Positions 49,549 to 59,016 are shown, counted from the stretch's first letter. The stretch: DNA of 64,000 nucleotides from Pararhizobium sp. YC-54 (GCF_025847205.1 NZ_JAOYTH010000002.1:186001-250000), one strand, 5' to 3'. The notes: generated by a model from the sequence alone, not told the origin. Numbers and translations: made by a program.

Positions 49549-49983
49549 ATGACAGGAATGCTTGTGCGCACCGTTGTTTTCTCCCTGGCCGCCATGGCGT
49601 GCTGCGCCGTGCCGGTAAAGGCGGCCGATCATCTCAACTACGGTATGGCGCGCATCACGGATGCCTGCCGTAGCCCGCAAGTGCTCGGTTTCATCACGTC
49701 CGGCTTCAGCACGCGGGCCACCCACTATCTAAGACGGGATATAGCCATCGCCGAAATCCGCGACATGCGGCAGAAACGCGTTGTCCTGCGCGACGAAACA
49801 CGCCCGGTCCAGCGCGAATATTGCCGTGCCACCGCCGTCACCACCGACGGGGAAAAGCGGGCGCTCTGGTATCTGATCGAACGCGGCTTCGGTTTTGCCG
49901 GCATCGGTTCGAACATCGAGTTCTGCCTGAGCGGCCTTGATCCCTGGAATGTCTACGGTGCGCAGTGCGCGTCGTTGCGGTGA
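49549..49983 (+). CDS. Small secreted protein, unknown
   Basis: A 144-residue exported protein: signal MTGMLVRTVVFSLAAMACCAVPVKA-AD, then a compact domain with four cysteines (DACRS, EYCRA, EFCLS, AQCASL) that may form two disulfides. Function unknown; I recognise no family. The start is well supported by AGGAGGGGATC. It overlaps the following RNase T2 gene by 4 bp when that gene starts at GTG 49980, so they are likely functionally linked or at least co-translated. Confidence 0.75.
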   Translation: MTGMLVRTVVFSLAAMACCAVPVKAADHLNYGMARITDACRSPQVLGFITSGFSTRATHYLRRDIAIAEIRDMRQKRVVLRDETRPVQREYCRATAVTTDGEKRALWYLIERGFGFAGIGSNIEFCLSGLDPWNVYGAQCASLR

Positions 49984-50750
49984 CTGGCGTGCTGTCCGGT
50001 TTGCGCGGCCTGATCGTTGCCCTTGTCGGCCTTCTGGCACTTGCCGCGTGCAGCGGCGAGGAAAAGACCCCGCAGGCCAGGAAAGACGCACCCGCCTCAA
50101 GCACCGCGACCGCCAACACGCCGATCATCGGCACTCCGGCCACCGGTACGCTGAAGAAACCGCAGGCCGTTCCACTGGGCAGCGGTTTCGATTTCTATGT
50201 CCTGTCACTCTCCTGGTCACCGAGCTGGTGCCTGGAAAACGATCCGTCGGGGCGCTCGATGCAATGCGACCCGGACAACAATCACGGCTTCATCGTCCAT
50301 GGGCTCTGGCCGCAGAACGAACAGGGTTTTCCGGAGTTCTGCCGCACCCGCGATCCGGACCGGGTGCCGGAAACGCTCGGACGGCCCCTGTTCGACATCA
50401 TGCCCTCGATGGGTCTGATCGGTCATGAATGGCGCAAGCACGGTTCCTGCTCCGGGCTCAGCCAGAAGGATTATTTTACCGTCCTGCGCGCCGCCCGCGA
50501 AAAAGTGACGATACCGCCGGGTTTGCAATCGGTCGGACCGAACCGGAAAACAAGTGCGACCGACATCGAAACGGCCCTGACATCGGCCAATCCTGGCCTG
50601 CGCCCCGACGCTCTCGCCGTCACCTGCGCGTCCGGCCGCGTCGACGAAGTGCGCATCTGCTTCGACAAGGATCTCAGCTTTCGCACCTGCGGTGAGATCG
50701 ATCGCGCAGGATGCAAGGTGAAAAGCCTCAGCCTGCCAGCCACTCCTTGA
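49980..50750 (+). CDS. Ribonuclease T2 family lipoprotein
   Basis: A secreted RNase T2. The 256-residue protein has a hydrophobic signal ending LALAACSG, a lipobox. The two active-site segments are FIVHGLWPQ (CAS I, catalytic His) and HEWRKHGSCSG (CAS II, His-Glu-His). Disulfide cysteines CLEN, QCDP, EFCRT and others are visible. A Pro/Thr/Ala linker precedes the catalytic domain. I prefer GTG 49980, overlapping the previous stop, to GTG 49965. Confidence 0.9.
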   Translation: MTGVLSGLRGLIVALVGLLALAACSGEEKTPQARKDAPASSTATANTPIIGTPATGTLKKPQAVPLGSGFDFYVLSLSWSPSWCLENDPSGRSMQCDPDNNHGFIVHGLWPQNEQGFPEFCRTRDPDRVPETLGRPLFDIMPSMGLIGHEWRKHGSCSGLSQKDYFTVLRAAREKVTIPPGLQSVGPNRKTSATDIETALTSANPGLRPDALAVTCASGRVDEVRICFDKDLSFRTCGEIDRAGCKVKSLSLPATP

Positions 50751-50789
50751 CCATCCAATTCCTTGACCGTTCAACGAAAGAAAGCTCGC

Positions 50790-51380
50790 ATGAAGATCTT
50801 CTATTCCCCCACGTCCCCCTATTCCAACAAGGTGCGCATGGCCGCACGCCATGCCGGTATCGCCGCCGAAGGCGTGTTGACCGACACCAATGGTAATCCG
50901 CCGGAGCTGATCGCCCAAAACCCGCTCGGCAAGATCCCGACGCTCACCACATCCGACGGCAAGGCGATCTACGACAGCCGCGCGATCATGCATTTCATCG
51001 ACCGCGAGACCAAGGGCAAGCTCTATCCGCGCAATGCCGAAAAGCGGACCGAGGTGGAAATGCTGGAAGCGCTGTGCGACGGCATCTGCGACTGCCTGCT
51101 GGCGATCGTCTATGAAAAGCGCTTCCACCCGCCGGAAAAGATTCACCAGCCCTGGATCGACAGGCAGTGGGAAAAGGCCGGGCGCGGCCTCGATCATCTC
51201 AATGCCAATATGCCGAAGACCGGCGCCAAGCTGCATGCGGGCCATTTCGCGCTCGCCGCGCTGCTGCGCTATCTCGAACTCCGTTTCGCCGGCGAATGGC
51301 AGAAGGGCCGCCCGAAGCTGAAGAACTGGTCGAAGAAGTTCGAAAAATTCTTCCCGGACTACGCCCAGTTCAAGGTCTGA
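50790..51380 (+). CDS. Glutathione S-transferase family protein
   Basis: A 196-residue GST-fold protein. The N-terminal thioredoxin-like domain contains FYSPTSPYSNKVRMAARHAG, with Ser where classical GSTs have the catalytic Ser/Tyr/Cys, and the conserved NPLGKIPTLTTSDGKAIYDSRAIMHFID. The C-terminal helical domain includes HAGHFALAALLRYLELRF. Substrate unknown. Start 50790 has GAAAGAAAG upstream. A MITE-like element begins 16 bp after the stop. Confidence 0.85.
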   Translation: MKIFYSPTSPYSNKVRMAARHAGIAAEGVLTDTNGNPPELIAQNPLGKIPTLTTSDGKAIYDSRAIMHFIDRETKGKLYPRNAEKRTEVEMLEALCDGICDCLLAIVYEKRFHPPEKIHQPWIDRQWEKAGRGLDHLNANMPKTGAKLHAGHFALAALLRYLELRFAGEWQKGRPKLKNWSKKFEKFFPDYAQFKV

Positions 51381-51396
51381 AGCAGCCGGCGATTGT

Positions 51397-51666
51397 TAGA
51401 GCCTCGTACGATAAATGAGGCGCATTCTGTTGTCTCAAATCGGCCGATCCACCAGAAGGATGGCGCGGAGCGATGCCGCCCCATCGGTCAAGCCGTCCGA
51501 CGCCGTGGGCGGCCGATTTCAGACAACCCAGAGGGCCGGATGCTTTTTTGTCAGGAAGCGGGCTTTTGTCTCGAACGTACCTGCCGGGTATGCCCTTCGA
51601 CAAAAGCCCGCTTCCTAATAAAAATCCTTCCGGCAGAATGCGCCTCATTTATCGTACGAGGCTCTA
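51397..51666. mobile_element. MITE-like element with perfect 33-bp terminal inverted repeats
   Basis: The ends at 51397-51429 and 51634-51666 are exact reverse complements (TAGAGCCTCG...CTG against CAG...CGAGGCTCTA). The outermost TA at each side may be a duplicated target TA, as left by IS630/Tc1-mariner transposases. Inside are two further hairpins: 51430-51446 with 51510-51526 (one mismatch, 17 bp), and 51553-51570 with 51599-51616 (perfect 18 bp). There is no transposase or credible ORF. It sits between the GST gene and the terminator of the outer-membrane protein gene. Confidence 0.88.
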
Positions 51667-51677
51667 GCCATAAACGC

Positions 51678-51706
51678 AAAAAAGGCCGGATCGCTCCGGC
51701 CTTTTT
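51678..51706 (-). terminator. Intrinsic terminator of the outer-membrane protein gene
   Basis: An AAAAGGCCGGA/TCCGGCCTTTTT stem with a TCGC loop. On the minus strand the T-run follows directly, 20 bp past the stop at 51727. Confidence 0.85.
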
Positions 51707-51726
51707 ATCACTTACATTCCGATGGA

Positions 51727-52365
51727 TCAGAACTTGACGCCCATACCGACGCGCACACTGTGTTCGTCGTAGCCCGACGAAACATTGCCGCCGCTCAGGC
51801 TGAAGTCCTTCGAACCGTAGTCGGAATAGCGGTATTCGACGCGCGCCGTGACGTTGTCGGTCACGAAGGCTTCTGCACCGGCACCGGCGGTCCAGCCGAG
51901 CAGCGTGTTGGAGTCCGAGCTGCCCTTCTGGGCGGCCTTGACGTTGGACGCTGCAACACCGGCCGTACCGTAAACCAGGACCGGGTTCAGATCGACACCG
52001 ACGCGGGCACGGACCGAGCCGTTGGCACGCTGCTTCAAGCCGATATCGCCATTGCTGCTATCGTTGTCGCCGTAGTTGATATCAGCTTCGCCGCCGTAAA
52101 CGATCTGGCCGCTCTGCATGTTGTAACCACCGTAGAGACCGCCACCGAAGCCGGCAGCCGTACCGTTGCCGTTGCCGTCGAACTGGCCATGTGCCCAGTT
52201 GGCCGTGCCACCGACATAGGCGCCCGACCAGTTCTTCACAGCCGGTTCGGAGTATTCGGCGGCAGGAGCAGCCGGAACCTCGTCGATGGCGTCGGCAGCC
52301 TGAACGGCGGAAAAGGCGATGAGGGATACGGCAGATGCCATAAGGGTGCTGATGAGAGTACGCAT
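51727..52365 (-). CDS. Outer-membrane beta-barrel protein (Omp25/RopB family)
   Basis: A 212-residue eight-stranded barrel. It begins with a Sec signal (MRTLISTLMASAVSLIAFSAVQA-AD), then an Ala/Pro/Glu linker and the NWSGAYVGGTANWAHGQF start of the family. Alternating strands include GGLYGGYNMQSGQIVYGGEADINY, and the chain ends in VGMGVKF with the terminal Phe needed by BAM. Members in rhizobia and Brucella are abundant surface proteins. Start 52365 is preceded by AAGGAGACT. Its upstream region is unusually AT-rich. Confidence 0.9.
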   Translation of the reverse strand: MRTLISTLMASAVSLIAFSAVQAADAIDEVPAAPAAEYSEPAVKNWSGAYVGGTANWAHGQFDGNGNGTAAGFGGGLYGGYNMQSGQIVYGGEADINYGDNDSSNGDIGLKQRANGSVRARVGVDLNPVLVYGTAGVAASNVKAAQKGSSDSNTLLGWTAGAGAEAFVTDNVTARVEYRYSDYGSKDFSLSGGNVSSGYDEHSVRVGMGVKF

Positions 52366-52696
52366 TAAAGTCTCCTTTACGAACCGATGTTCCGGACCCT
52401 CGCGGTCCTAAATTGTTACATCGGGGAATTTCAATTAACCCGCCCGGTTGACGAGGAAATTGACGATCAAATGCGGACTCAAAAGAGCCAAATTGTGAAA
52501 TTTTAGTGGCACGAGCATGGCTGAAATTCGATGTTGCTTCATCGCCACAGGGCGATTATTAACCACAAAACAATATTAATGAAATATATACTATACCATC
52601 TCAAAACAATTCAATTTACCGCTTTTCTATTAATTTTTCCGAAACGAATGCGTGGGCTGTTTCGCAATCTCGGGCGGCCTCCTATATCCTTGCAGT
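52366..52696. other. AT-rich intergenic region between the barrel gene and the SDR gene
   Basis: 331 bp with no gene. The stretch 52550-52640 is strikingly AT-rich for this genome. It most likely contains the strong promoter of the outer-membrane protein gene and that of the divergent SDR-uvrC pair. Confidence 0.6.
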
Positions 52697-53491
52697 ATGC
52701 AGGACATCGAATCGCAAGACGGGACGCTGAAGGCTCCTTTGAAAACGGCGCTGGTGACGGGTGGCGCCCGGCGCATCGGCAGGGCTATCGTCGAGGATCT
52801 CGCAGCCCATGGCTTTGCTGTGGCCATTCACGCCAATACATCGCTGAGCGAGGCCGAAGCGCTTGCGGCGGATATCCGTGCAAGAGGCGGCAGGGCTGCG
52901 GCGATTACGGCCGATCTTGCCGATACCGCTTCGGTGCTGACGGTCATGGACAAGGCCGTCGCCTCGCTGGGACCGATCGGCCTTTTGGTCAACAACGCCT
53001 CGCTGTTCAAGAAAGACAGCCTTAAGGAATTCGACGAGACGATCTGGGACCGGCATTTCGCCCTTCACGTCAAGGCCCCGTCCCTGCTTGCCCGCGATTT
53101 CGCCGCGCAATTGCCGGGTGAGAATTCCGGACTGGTCGTCAATATCATCGATCAGCGGGTCTGGGCTCCCAATCCGAGATTTTATTCCTATATGTTGTCG
53201 AAGTCGGCTCTTTTGACAGCGACAAAGACGATGGCGCAGGCTTTGGCCCCGGCAATCCGCGTCAACGGCATCGGCCCCGGCCCGACGTTGCCGAACGAAC
53301 GGCAGAACAAAGACGATTTCGATACCCAGGTCGAGGCGCTGATCCTCAAGAGAGGCCCGCAGCTTGACGAATTCGGCAGGGCGATCCGGTTCCTTTTCGA
53401 CACGCCGTCGATCACCGGCCAGATGATTGCGCTTGACGGCGGCCAGCACCTTGCCTGGGAAACGCCGGATATTTTGGAGATCGTGGAATGA
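52697..53491 (+). CDS. Short-chain dehydrogenase, pteridine-reductase/FolM-like
   Basis: A 264-residue NADPH-dependent SDR. The Rossmann start is [14 protein letters not shown], a variant with the Arg-Arg typical of pteridine reductases and dihydromonapterin reductase (FolM). LLVNNASLF is the NNA motif, and the active-site pair is in [16 protein letters not shown]. It may reduce dihydropteridines, perhaps supporting molybdopterin or folate chemistry; the substrate is not proven. The stop overlaps uvrC's start (ATGA). Confidence 0.85.
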   Translation: MQDIESQDGTLKAPLKTALVTGGARRIGRAIVEDLAAHGFAVAIHANTSLSEAEALAADIRARGGRAAAITADLADTASVLTVMDKAVASLGPIGLLVNNASLFKKDSLKEFDETIWDRHFALHVKAPSLLARDFAAQLPGENSGLVVNIIDQRVWAPNPRFYSYMLSKSALLTATKTMAQALAPAIRVNGIGPGPTLPNERQNKDDFDTQVEALILKRGPQLDEFGRAIRFLFDTPSITGQMIALDGGQHLAWETPDILEIVE

Positions 53492-55515
53492 GCGGGCGCG
53501 TGCCCAACGATGGCGGCATTCTCTACGACGAAAATGCCAGCGACGACGAAGATCTGGTCGAGGTGCCGGACGTGGCTGTGCCCGCACCTATCGTCGACTG
53601 GGCGGAGACCAGCGCCATTCCCGACGGTTTGCGCGGTGCGGACCTGATCCAGGCCTTCGTCAAGCTTTTGCCCAACGGCCCTGGCGTCTACCGCATGTTC
53701 AACGAGGCGGGCGACGTGCTTTATGTCGGCAAGGCGAGAAGCCTGAAGAAGCGCGTCGGCAACTATGCGCAGGGCCGGCTGCACTCCAACCGCCTGACCA
53801 AGATGGTGCGCGAAACCGCCAACATGGAATTCGTCACCACGCGCACCGAGATTGAGGCGCTGCTGCTCGAAGCCAACCTGATCAAGCGCTTGCGGCCGCG
53901 CTTTAACGTGCTTTTGCGCGACGACAAGTCGTTTCCCTATATTCTGGTGACCGGCGATACGCGGGCGCCGGCACTTTACAAGCATCGCGGCGCGCGCAGC
54001 CGCAAGGGCGATTTCTTCGGTCCGTTCGCCTCGGCCGGCGCCGTCGGCCGCACCATCAATTCGCTGCAGCGCGCCTTCCTGTTGCGCACCTGCACCGACA
54101 GCGTCTTTGAAAGCCGCACCCGCCCTTGCCTGCTGCACCAGATCAAGCGTTGCGCCGCACCTTGCACCCATGAGATCAGCGACGCCGATTATGCCGAGCT
54201 GGTCACCGAGGCCAAGGATTTCCTGTCCGGCAAGAGCCAGGCGGTGAAGGCGACAATCGCCGCAGCGATGAGCGAGGCCTCCGACAATCTGGACTTCGAA
54301 CGGGCAGCACTTTACCGCGACCGGCTGGCGGCGCTGTCGCATGTCCAGAGCCACCAGGGCATCAACCCGTCCGGGGTCGAGGAAGCAGATGTCTTTGCCA
54401 TCCATCACGAGGGCGGCGTCTCCTGTATCCAGGTGTTCTTCTTCCGCACCGGCCAGAACTGGGGCAACCGCGCCTATTTCCCCAAGGCCGATCCGACCTT
54501 GAGCTCCGCCGAGGTGCTCAGCGCCTTCCTTGCCCAGTTCTACGACGACAAGCCCTGTCCCCGGCAGATCCTGCTTTGCGAGACCGTCGAGGAACAGGAT
54601 CTGCTCGGTGAAGCGCTCAGCGAAAAGTCGGGCTACAAGGTCGCCATCCTGGTGCCGCAGCGCGGCGAGAAGAAGGACCTGGTCGAGCACGCCGTTGCCA
54701 ATGCCCGCGAGGCGCATGGCCGCAAGCTGGCCGAAACCGCCTCGCAATCGCGCCTGCTCGAAGGCTTTGCCACGACGTTCAAGCTCGAGCGCACCCCGCG
54801 CCGCATCGAAATCTACGACAACTCCCATATCATGGGCACCAATGCCGTCGGCGGCATGGTGGTGGCGGGGCCGGAGGGTTTCGTCAAAGGCCAGTACCGA
54901 AAATTCAACATCAAATCGACCGACATCACGCCGGGCGACGATTTTGGGATGATGAAGGAAGTGATGACGCGGCGGTTTTCACGGCTGCTGAAGGAAGAGG
55001 GAAAGCCCGACCGCAGCGTCGAGACAACCGAGGATACGGCGTTTCCGGCCTGGCCGGATGTCATCCTGATCGACGGCGGCCAGGGCCAGATGACGGCGGT
55101 GCGGGCCATCCTCCAGGAACTGGATATCGAGGATTGCGTGGTCGCCATCGGCGTCGCCAAGGGCGTCGATCGCGAAGCCGGCCGCGAGCGGTTCTTCCCG
55201 CCCGGCGGCAGCCGCGACGGCTTCTCGCTGCCGCCGCGCGACCCCGTGCTCTATTTCATCCAGCGCATGCGCGACGAGGCGCACCGGTTTGCCATCGGCT
55301 CGCACCGGGCGCGGCGCAAGAAGGAGATGGTCAAGAACCCGCTTGATGAGATCGGTGGCATCGGCCCGACGCGCAAGCGCGCGCTTCTCCATCATTTCGG
55401 CACCGCCAAGGCCGTCTCGCGGGCGGGGATCAACGACCTGATCGCCGTCGAAGGCATTTCCGAAGCGGTGGCGCGGCTGGTCTACGATCATTTCCACGAG
55501 GATGGGGCAAAGTAG
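53488..55515 (+). CDS. uvrC: Excinuclease ABC subunit C
   Basis: The dual-incision nuclease of nucleotide excision repair. The 675 residues contain an acidic N-terminal extension of about 50 residues, then the GIY-YIG-type nuclease domain ([26 protein letters not shown]). The UVR motif ([26 protein letters not shown]), the RNase-H-like endonuclease domain ([17 protein letters not shown]) and two helix-hairpin-helix motifs at the C terminus ([18 protein letters not shown]) follow. It is coupled to the SDR gene. Confidence 0.97.
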   Translation: MSGRVPNDGGILYDENASDDEDLVEVPDVAVPAPIVDWAETSAIPDGLRGADLIQAFVKLLPNGPGVYRMFNEAGDVLYVGKARSLKKRVGNYAQGRLHSNRLTKMVRETANMEFVTTRTEIEALLLEANLIKRLRPRFNVLLRDDKSFPYILVTGDTRAPALYKHRGARSRKGDFFGPFASAGAVGRTINSLQRAFLLRTCTDSVFESRTRPCLLHQIKRCAAPCTHEISDADYAELVTEAKDFLSGKSQAVKATIAAAMSEASDNLDFERAALYRDRLAALSHVQSHQGINPSGVEEADVFAIHHEGGVSCIQVFFFRTGQNWGNRAYFPKADPTLSSAEVLSAFLAQFYDDKPCPRQILLCETVEEQDLLGEALSEKSGYKVAILVPQRGEKKDLVEHAVANAREAHGRKLAETASQSRLLEGFATTFKLERTPRRIEIYDNSHIMGTNAVGGMVVAGPEGFVKGQYRKFNIKSTDITPGDDFGMMKEVMTRRFSRLLKEEGKPDRSVETTEDTAFPAWPDVILIDGGQGQMTAVRAILQELDIEDCVVAIGVAKGVDREAGRERFFPPGGSRDGFSLPPRDPVLYFIQRMRDEAHRFAIGSHRARRKKEMVKNPLDEIGGIGPTRKRALLHHFGTAKAVSRAGINDLIAVEGISEAVARLVYDHFHEDGAK

Positions 55516-55520
55516 ACCCG

Positions 55521-55548
55521 TTGCGGCGAGCCCGCTTGCCCGCCGCAA
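55521..55548. terminator. Weak hairpin between uvrC and the hydrolase gene
   Basis: TTGCGGCG/CGCCGCAA arms with a 12-nt loop between two convergent genes; no T-run. Confidence 0.35.
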
Positions 55549-55581
55549 TGGCCGTCAGGGCCGGAGATTGGAGCGGGTTTG

Positions 55582-56271
55582 CTACCGATCCCGTGCCGCC
55601 TCATCGATCAAGGCAGCGACCTCGACGGGCATCGAGGCCAGCGAGGCGTGGCTTGCCTTCAGCGTAATGACCTTCTTCGCATTGAGCCGGCCGGACATCC
55701 AGCGCTGGTTGTCCGGATGGATCATCCGATCCTCGCTGGAAATCTGGTACCAGCTGCTCTTGGTTTTCCATGCCGGATTGCTGATCTCGTTGCCGAAGGT
55801 GCTGGCGAGCGGCGCCTTCTGGGTAATGCCCATGACAAGCCCTTCGTCAGCGCTCAGGTCCTGGCAGAAGCTCTCATGAAACTTGTCCGGCTTCACCCAG
55901 AGATAACCATCGCTGTCCGGCGCCAGGTTGGCGGCGGCTGCCGGTGGATTTTTCGCCGTAATACCGCCAGGGCTCTCGCCCGCATCAGGCGCAAATGCGG
56001 CGATATAGACAAGGCCTGTGACATTCGGCTGGTTGCCCGCCTGGGTGATGACAGCGCCGCCATAGGAATGACCAACCAGAAGAACAGGCCCGCTTTGCTG
56101 GGCAATCATCTTGCGGGTGCGCTCGGCATCGTCGGCCAATGAGGTCAGCGGCAGCTCAACGGCCTTGATGGACTGATGGCCCAAACGGGCCAGCTCCACG
56201 ATGACTTTGCTCCAGTGGGCAGCCCCGCCCCAGAAGCCGTGAACGAGAAGGATTGTCGGGACAGATGTCAT
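55582..56271 (-). CDS. Alpha/beta hydrolase
   Basis: A 229-residue alpha/beta-hydrolase-fold enzyme. The oxyanion region LLVHGFWGGAAHW is at the N terminus, and the nucleophile elbow is LLVGHSYGGAVI, with Ser as nucleophile. The catalytic His is in TLKASHASLASMP. Such small salicylate-esterase-like proteins act on diverse esters; the substrate is unknown. ATG 56271. It is convergent with uvrC and follows the regulator gene on the same strand. Confidence 0.87.
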   Translation of the reverse strand: MTSVPTILLVHGFWGGAAHWSKVIVELARLGHQSIKAVELPLTSLADDAERTRKMIAQQSGPVLLVGHSYGGAVITQAGNQPNVTGLVYIAAFAPDAGESPGGITAKNPPAAAANLAPDSDGYLWVKPDKFHESFCQDLSADEGLVMGITQKAPLASTFGNEISNPAWKTKSSWYQISSEDRMIHPDNQRWMSGRLNAKKVITLKASHASLASMPVEVAALIDEAARDR

Positions 56272-56378
56272 AGGCGTTCTCCCTGGCTAAAATGGATCAG
56301 ATGCAGAGGACATGCCCAAGTTATAGTCCCGCTTCGGGATCCATCAAAGGTCAATCGCGGACCGGCACCGGCCGCAAC

Positions 56379-57470
56379 TCAGGTGGCCAGCCGCCCCAGA
56401 CCGGACAGCAGGCGGGTCAACTCCGCCTGGCGCCGCGTTCCGGTCTTGAGGAAGATGCGCTTCAGGTAGGTGCGGATGGTTTCCAGCTTGAGGCCGAGTT
56501 TGATCGACACGGCCTCAAGACTGGCGCCTAAGGCAAGTTCACGCGCGACACGGGCCTCTCCCGGCGTCAGGTCGAACAGGCCGCTGAGCACCCGCATATC
56601 GGGCGGCCCCGCCTGACCGACCGGCGTTGCGATCAGCACCGCAAGGCTTTTGGAAAAGATGTCGCGCGCATTCCTTCGAACCGGCAGGAGATGAAGGATC
56701 AGCGCCGGCGTGGTCTCTCCGGCAGGGAGCGGAATGGATTGCACGCTTGCCGCAGGCGCGACGTGCAATTGCTCCAGCGCCGCCAATACCAGCGCATTCG
56801 CCGCGGAGTTTTCCAGCGAGAGCCTGTTGGCAGCACCGGTGCGGATGCGCGGTGCCAGCGCCTCCATGTCCTCGTTCATGGCCAGCACCCGGTTGTCGTC
56901 GCCCATGACGGCAGCGGGAAGTCCGATCATCGACAGCGCCGCTGTGACGCTTTGTGCCTGCCGGAAGATCATCCGTGAGGAGATCAGCGCGGCGCGAGCA
57001 AGATCTCCCTTCAAGCTGTTGACATGATTGAGGGTCTCCAGCGGGAAAGGCCCGTTGTCTGCCCAGCCGGTCAGGTCGAAGATGAGGGTATGGCCTGAGG
57101 GCTCCGGCAAAACCGCGCCCATGCTCCAGCCGAGACCGAGCGGCCGAAGAAACGCGTCATAGATCGGATCGATGGCGATTTCCTCCGCCGTCATCACATC
57201 GATGTCCCGCGCAAAGGCCATGGGTGACAATTGCATCGATCGCGCTGGCCGCGGGTTCTGGAACCGAATTTCGCTACGCGAATAGCGCTCCATCAGTTCG
57301 TCGATATTCGGCGAACAGACCCATCGGAGCGTCTGATCGGTATCGATCGTCAAGAGACAGGCGGAAAAGCCGTTCACGTCCGCAGCCAACCTGACGCAGA
57401 CATCCTGCCAGAGCTCTGGAATAACCGCAGCTTCATAAATCCGGTCGATCAATGGCAGGGCTTCGGGCAT
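56379..57470 (-). CDS. LuxR-family transcriptional regulator
   Basis: A 363-residue regulator. The C-terminal LuxR/GerE helix-turn-helix is GEARVARELALGASLEAVSIKLGLKLETIRTYLKRIFLKTG. The N-terminal region includes a PAS-like stretch (GLPAAVMGDDNRVLAMNEDME). No acyl-homoserine-lactone-binding signature is evident. I start it at ATG 57470 (MPEALPLID); ATG 57512 is a second option. It may control the downstream hydrolase. It diverges from pgsA. Confidence 0.85.
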   Translation of the reverse strand: MPEALPLIDRIYEAAVIPELWQDVCVRLAADVNGFSACLLTIDTDQTLRWVCSPNIDELMERYSRSEIRFQNPRPARSMQLSPMAFARDIDVMTAEEIAIDPIYDAFLRPLGLGWSMGAVLPEPSGHTLIFDLTGWADNGPFPLETLNHVNSLKGDLARAALISSRMIFRQAQSVTAALSMIGLPAAVMGDDNRVLAMNEDMEALAPRIRTGAANRLSLENSAANALVLAALEQLHVAPAASVQSIPLPAGETTPALILHLLPVRRNARDIFSKSLAVLIATPVGQAGPPDMRVLSGLFDLTPGEARVARELALGASLEAVSIKLGLKLETIRTYLKRIFLKTGTRRQAELTRLLSGLGRLAT

Positions 57471-57685
57471 GATTTTCTCTGTATTGGAGAATTTCCTCGA
57501 TGCTTCCTTCATACCAGAGGTTGCCACGCGCTCAATCGGGTAAACTGCGCGAACCCCGGTTATGCGGTTCACCGTGCGTTCAGACGAATTCCGCCATAAT
57601 TCAGGCCGATCTCTCAATGACTGGTTGACCTCGCTGTCACAAAGTCTTTCATCTGTATCCAAGAACTCGCAGAGAACCCGAATCG

Positions 57686-58273
57686 ATGTCCACGACGCCT
57701 ACCACCTACAGCATCCCCAATCTCCTGACTTATGGACGCATTCTGGCTGTTCCGCTCATCGTTCTATGCTTCTTCATCGAAGGCAAGCTGCAGAGTTCCG
57801 ACTTTGCCCGGTGGACTGCGCTTGTGCTGTTTGCGATCGCCTCGATCACCGATTTCTTCGATGGCTATCTTGCGCGCATCTGGCAGCAGACCTCCAATAT
57901 CGGAAAAATGCTCGACCCGATCGCCGACAAGCTGCTGGTCGCCTCCGTCCTCTTGCTCGTTGCCGCCGACGGCACGATCGCCGGCTGGTCGATCTGGGCT
58001 GCGATCATCATCCTGTGCCGCGAGATCCTCGTTTCCGGCCTGCGCGAGTATCTCGCCGCATTGAAGGTCAGCGTACCGGTGACGCGCATCGCCAAGTGGA
58101 AGACGACGATCCAGATGGTCGCCATCGCCTTCCTGCTTGCAGGTCCCGCCGGCGACAAGGTGCTTCCGTACACCACGGAAATGGGCATCGGCCTGCTCTG
58201 GCTTGCGGCAGCCATCACGCTCTATACCGGCTACGACTATTTCCGCGCCGGCCTCAAGCACATGGTCGACTGA
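57686..58273 (+). CDS. pgsA: CDP-diacylglycerol--glycerol-3-phosphate 3-phosphatidyltransferase
   Basis: Makes phosphatidylglycerol-phosphate at the inner membrane. The 195 residues carry the CDP-alcohol phosphatidyltransferase motif in DFFDGYLARIWQQTSNIGKMLDPIADK, which supplies the conserved aspartates. IPNLLTYGRILAVPLIV is the characteristic first helix. About six membrane segments. Its stop overlaps moaD by one base (TGATG). Confidence 0.94.
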   Translation: MSTTPTTYSIPNLLTYGRILAVPLIVLCFFIEGKLQSSDFARWTALVLFAIASITDFFDGYLARIWQQTSNIGKMLDPIADKLLVASVLLLVAADGTIAGWSIWAAIIILCREILVSGLREYLAALKVSVPVTRIAKWKTTIQMVAIAFLLAGPAGDKVLPYTTEMGIGLLWLAAAITLYTGYDYFRAGLKHMVD

Positions 58274-58533
58274 TGGCGAGCGTCAATCTCGTCTATTTCG
58301 CCTGGGTACGCGAGCGCATCGGCAGGGCTGAAGAAACGCTGGAGCTTCCGGAAAGCGTCGTCACGGCCGGCGATCTGCTTGCCTATCTGAAGACGCTCGG
58401 CGAAGAATACGAGGCGGCGCTGGAGCACGAGAATGTCATTCGCGTCGCCATCAACCAGGAACATGTCGATCACGGCGAGAAAATCGCCGGCGCGCGGGAA
58501 ATCGCGCTGTTCCCGCCGATGACCGGGGGCTGA
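58273..58533 (+). CDS. moaD: Molybdopterin synthase small subunit MoaD
   Basis: An 86-residue ubiquitin-like sulfur carrier. It ends ALFPPMTGG, with the Gly-Gly tail that is thiocarboxylated and donates sulfur to precursor Z. The start LVYFAWVRERIG is typical. It lies between pgsA and moaE, with a TGATG overlap and a 4-bp gap. Confidence 0.93.
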   Translation: MASVNLVYFAWVRERIGRAEETLELPESVVTAGDLLAYLKTLGEEYEAALEHENVIRVAINQEHVDHGEKIAGAREIALFPPMTGG

Positions 58534-58537
58534 CGCG

Positions 58538-59005
58538 ATGATTGGCGTGGCTGTCACTGTGCGCGTCCAGCGCGGCGATTTCGATCTCGCCGCGGAGGTT
58601 GCGGCACTGTCGGCTGGCCGCCACGATATCGGCGCGGTCGTCACGTTCTGCGGACTTTGCCGCGACGAAGCCGGCACGTTGAGCGCCCTCGAGCTTGAAC
58701 ACTATCCGGGCATGGCCGAGGCCGAAATCACCCGCATCTGCAACGAGGCCGTCGCCCGGTTCGACCTTCAGGCGGCCACCGCCGTCCACCGCTACGGCAA
58801 GATATTGCCCGGCGAAAACATCGTTCTCGTCGTCACCGCCTCGCCGCACCGGCAGGCAGCCTTCGACGGCGCCAATTTCATCATGGATTTCCTGAAAACC
58901 GCAGCCCCCTTCTGGAAGAAGGAACATGCCGCCGATGGCAGCGCAGGCGGCTGGGTCAGCGCCAAGGATGAAGACGACAGCGCGAGGGACCGCTGGTCGG
59001 AGTGA
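58538..59005 (+). CDS. moaE: Molybdopterin synthase large subunit MoaE
   Basis: Forms the heterotetramer with MoaD that makes molybdopterin. The 155 residues contain DIGAVVTFCGLCRDEAG, LELEHYPGMAEAEI, VHRYGKILPGENIVLV and LKTAAPFWKKE, the last with the catalytic lysines. The product feeds enzymes such as the molybdopterin oxidoreductase encoded at 46397. Confidence 0.95.
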   Translation: MIGVAVTVRVQRGDFDLAAEVAALSAGRHDIGAVVTFCGLCRDEAGTLSALELEHYPGMAEAEITRICNEAVARFDLQAATAVHRYGKILPGENIVLVVTASPHRQAAFDGANFIMDFLKTAAPFWKKEHAADGSAGGWVSAKDEDDSARDRWSE

Positions 59006-59016
59006 TCAGGAATCGG

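Noticed and set aside
51415..51737. Three plus-strand open frames inside the 51397-51666 element
   Set aside because: They are translations of the inverted repeats, contain no domain and overlap each other in several frames.
53188..54828. A 546-codon minus-strand open frame
   Set aside because: Antisense to the SDR and uvrC.
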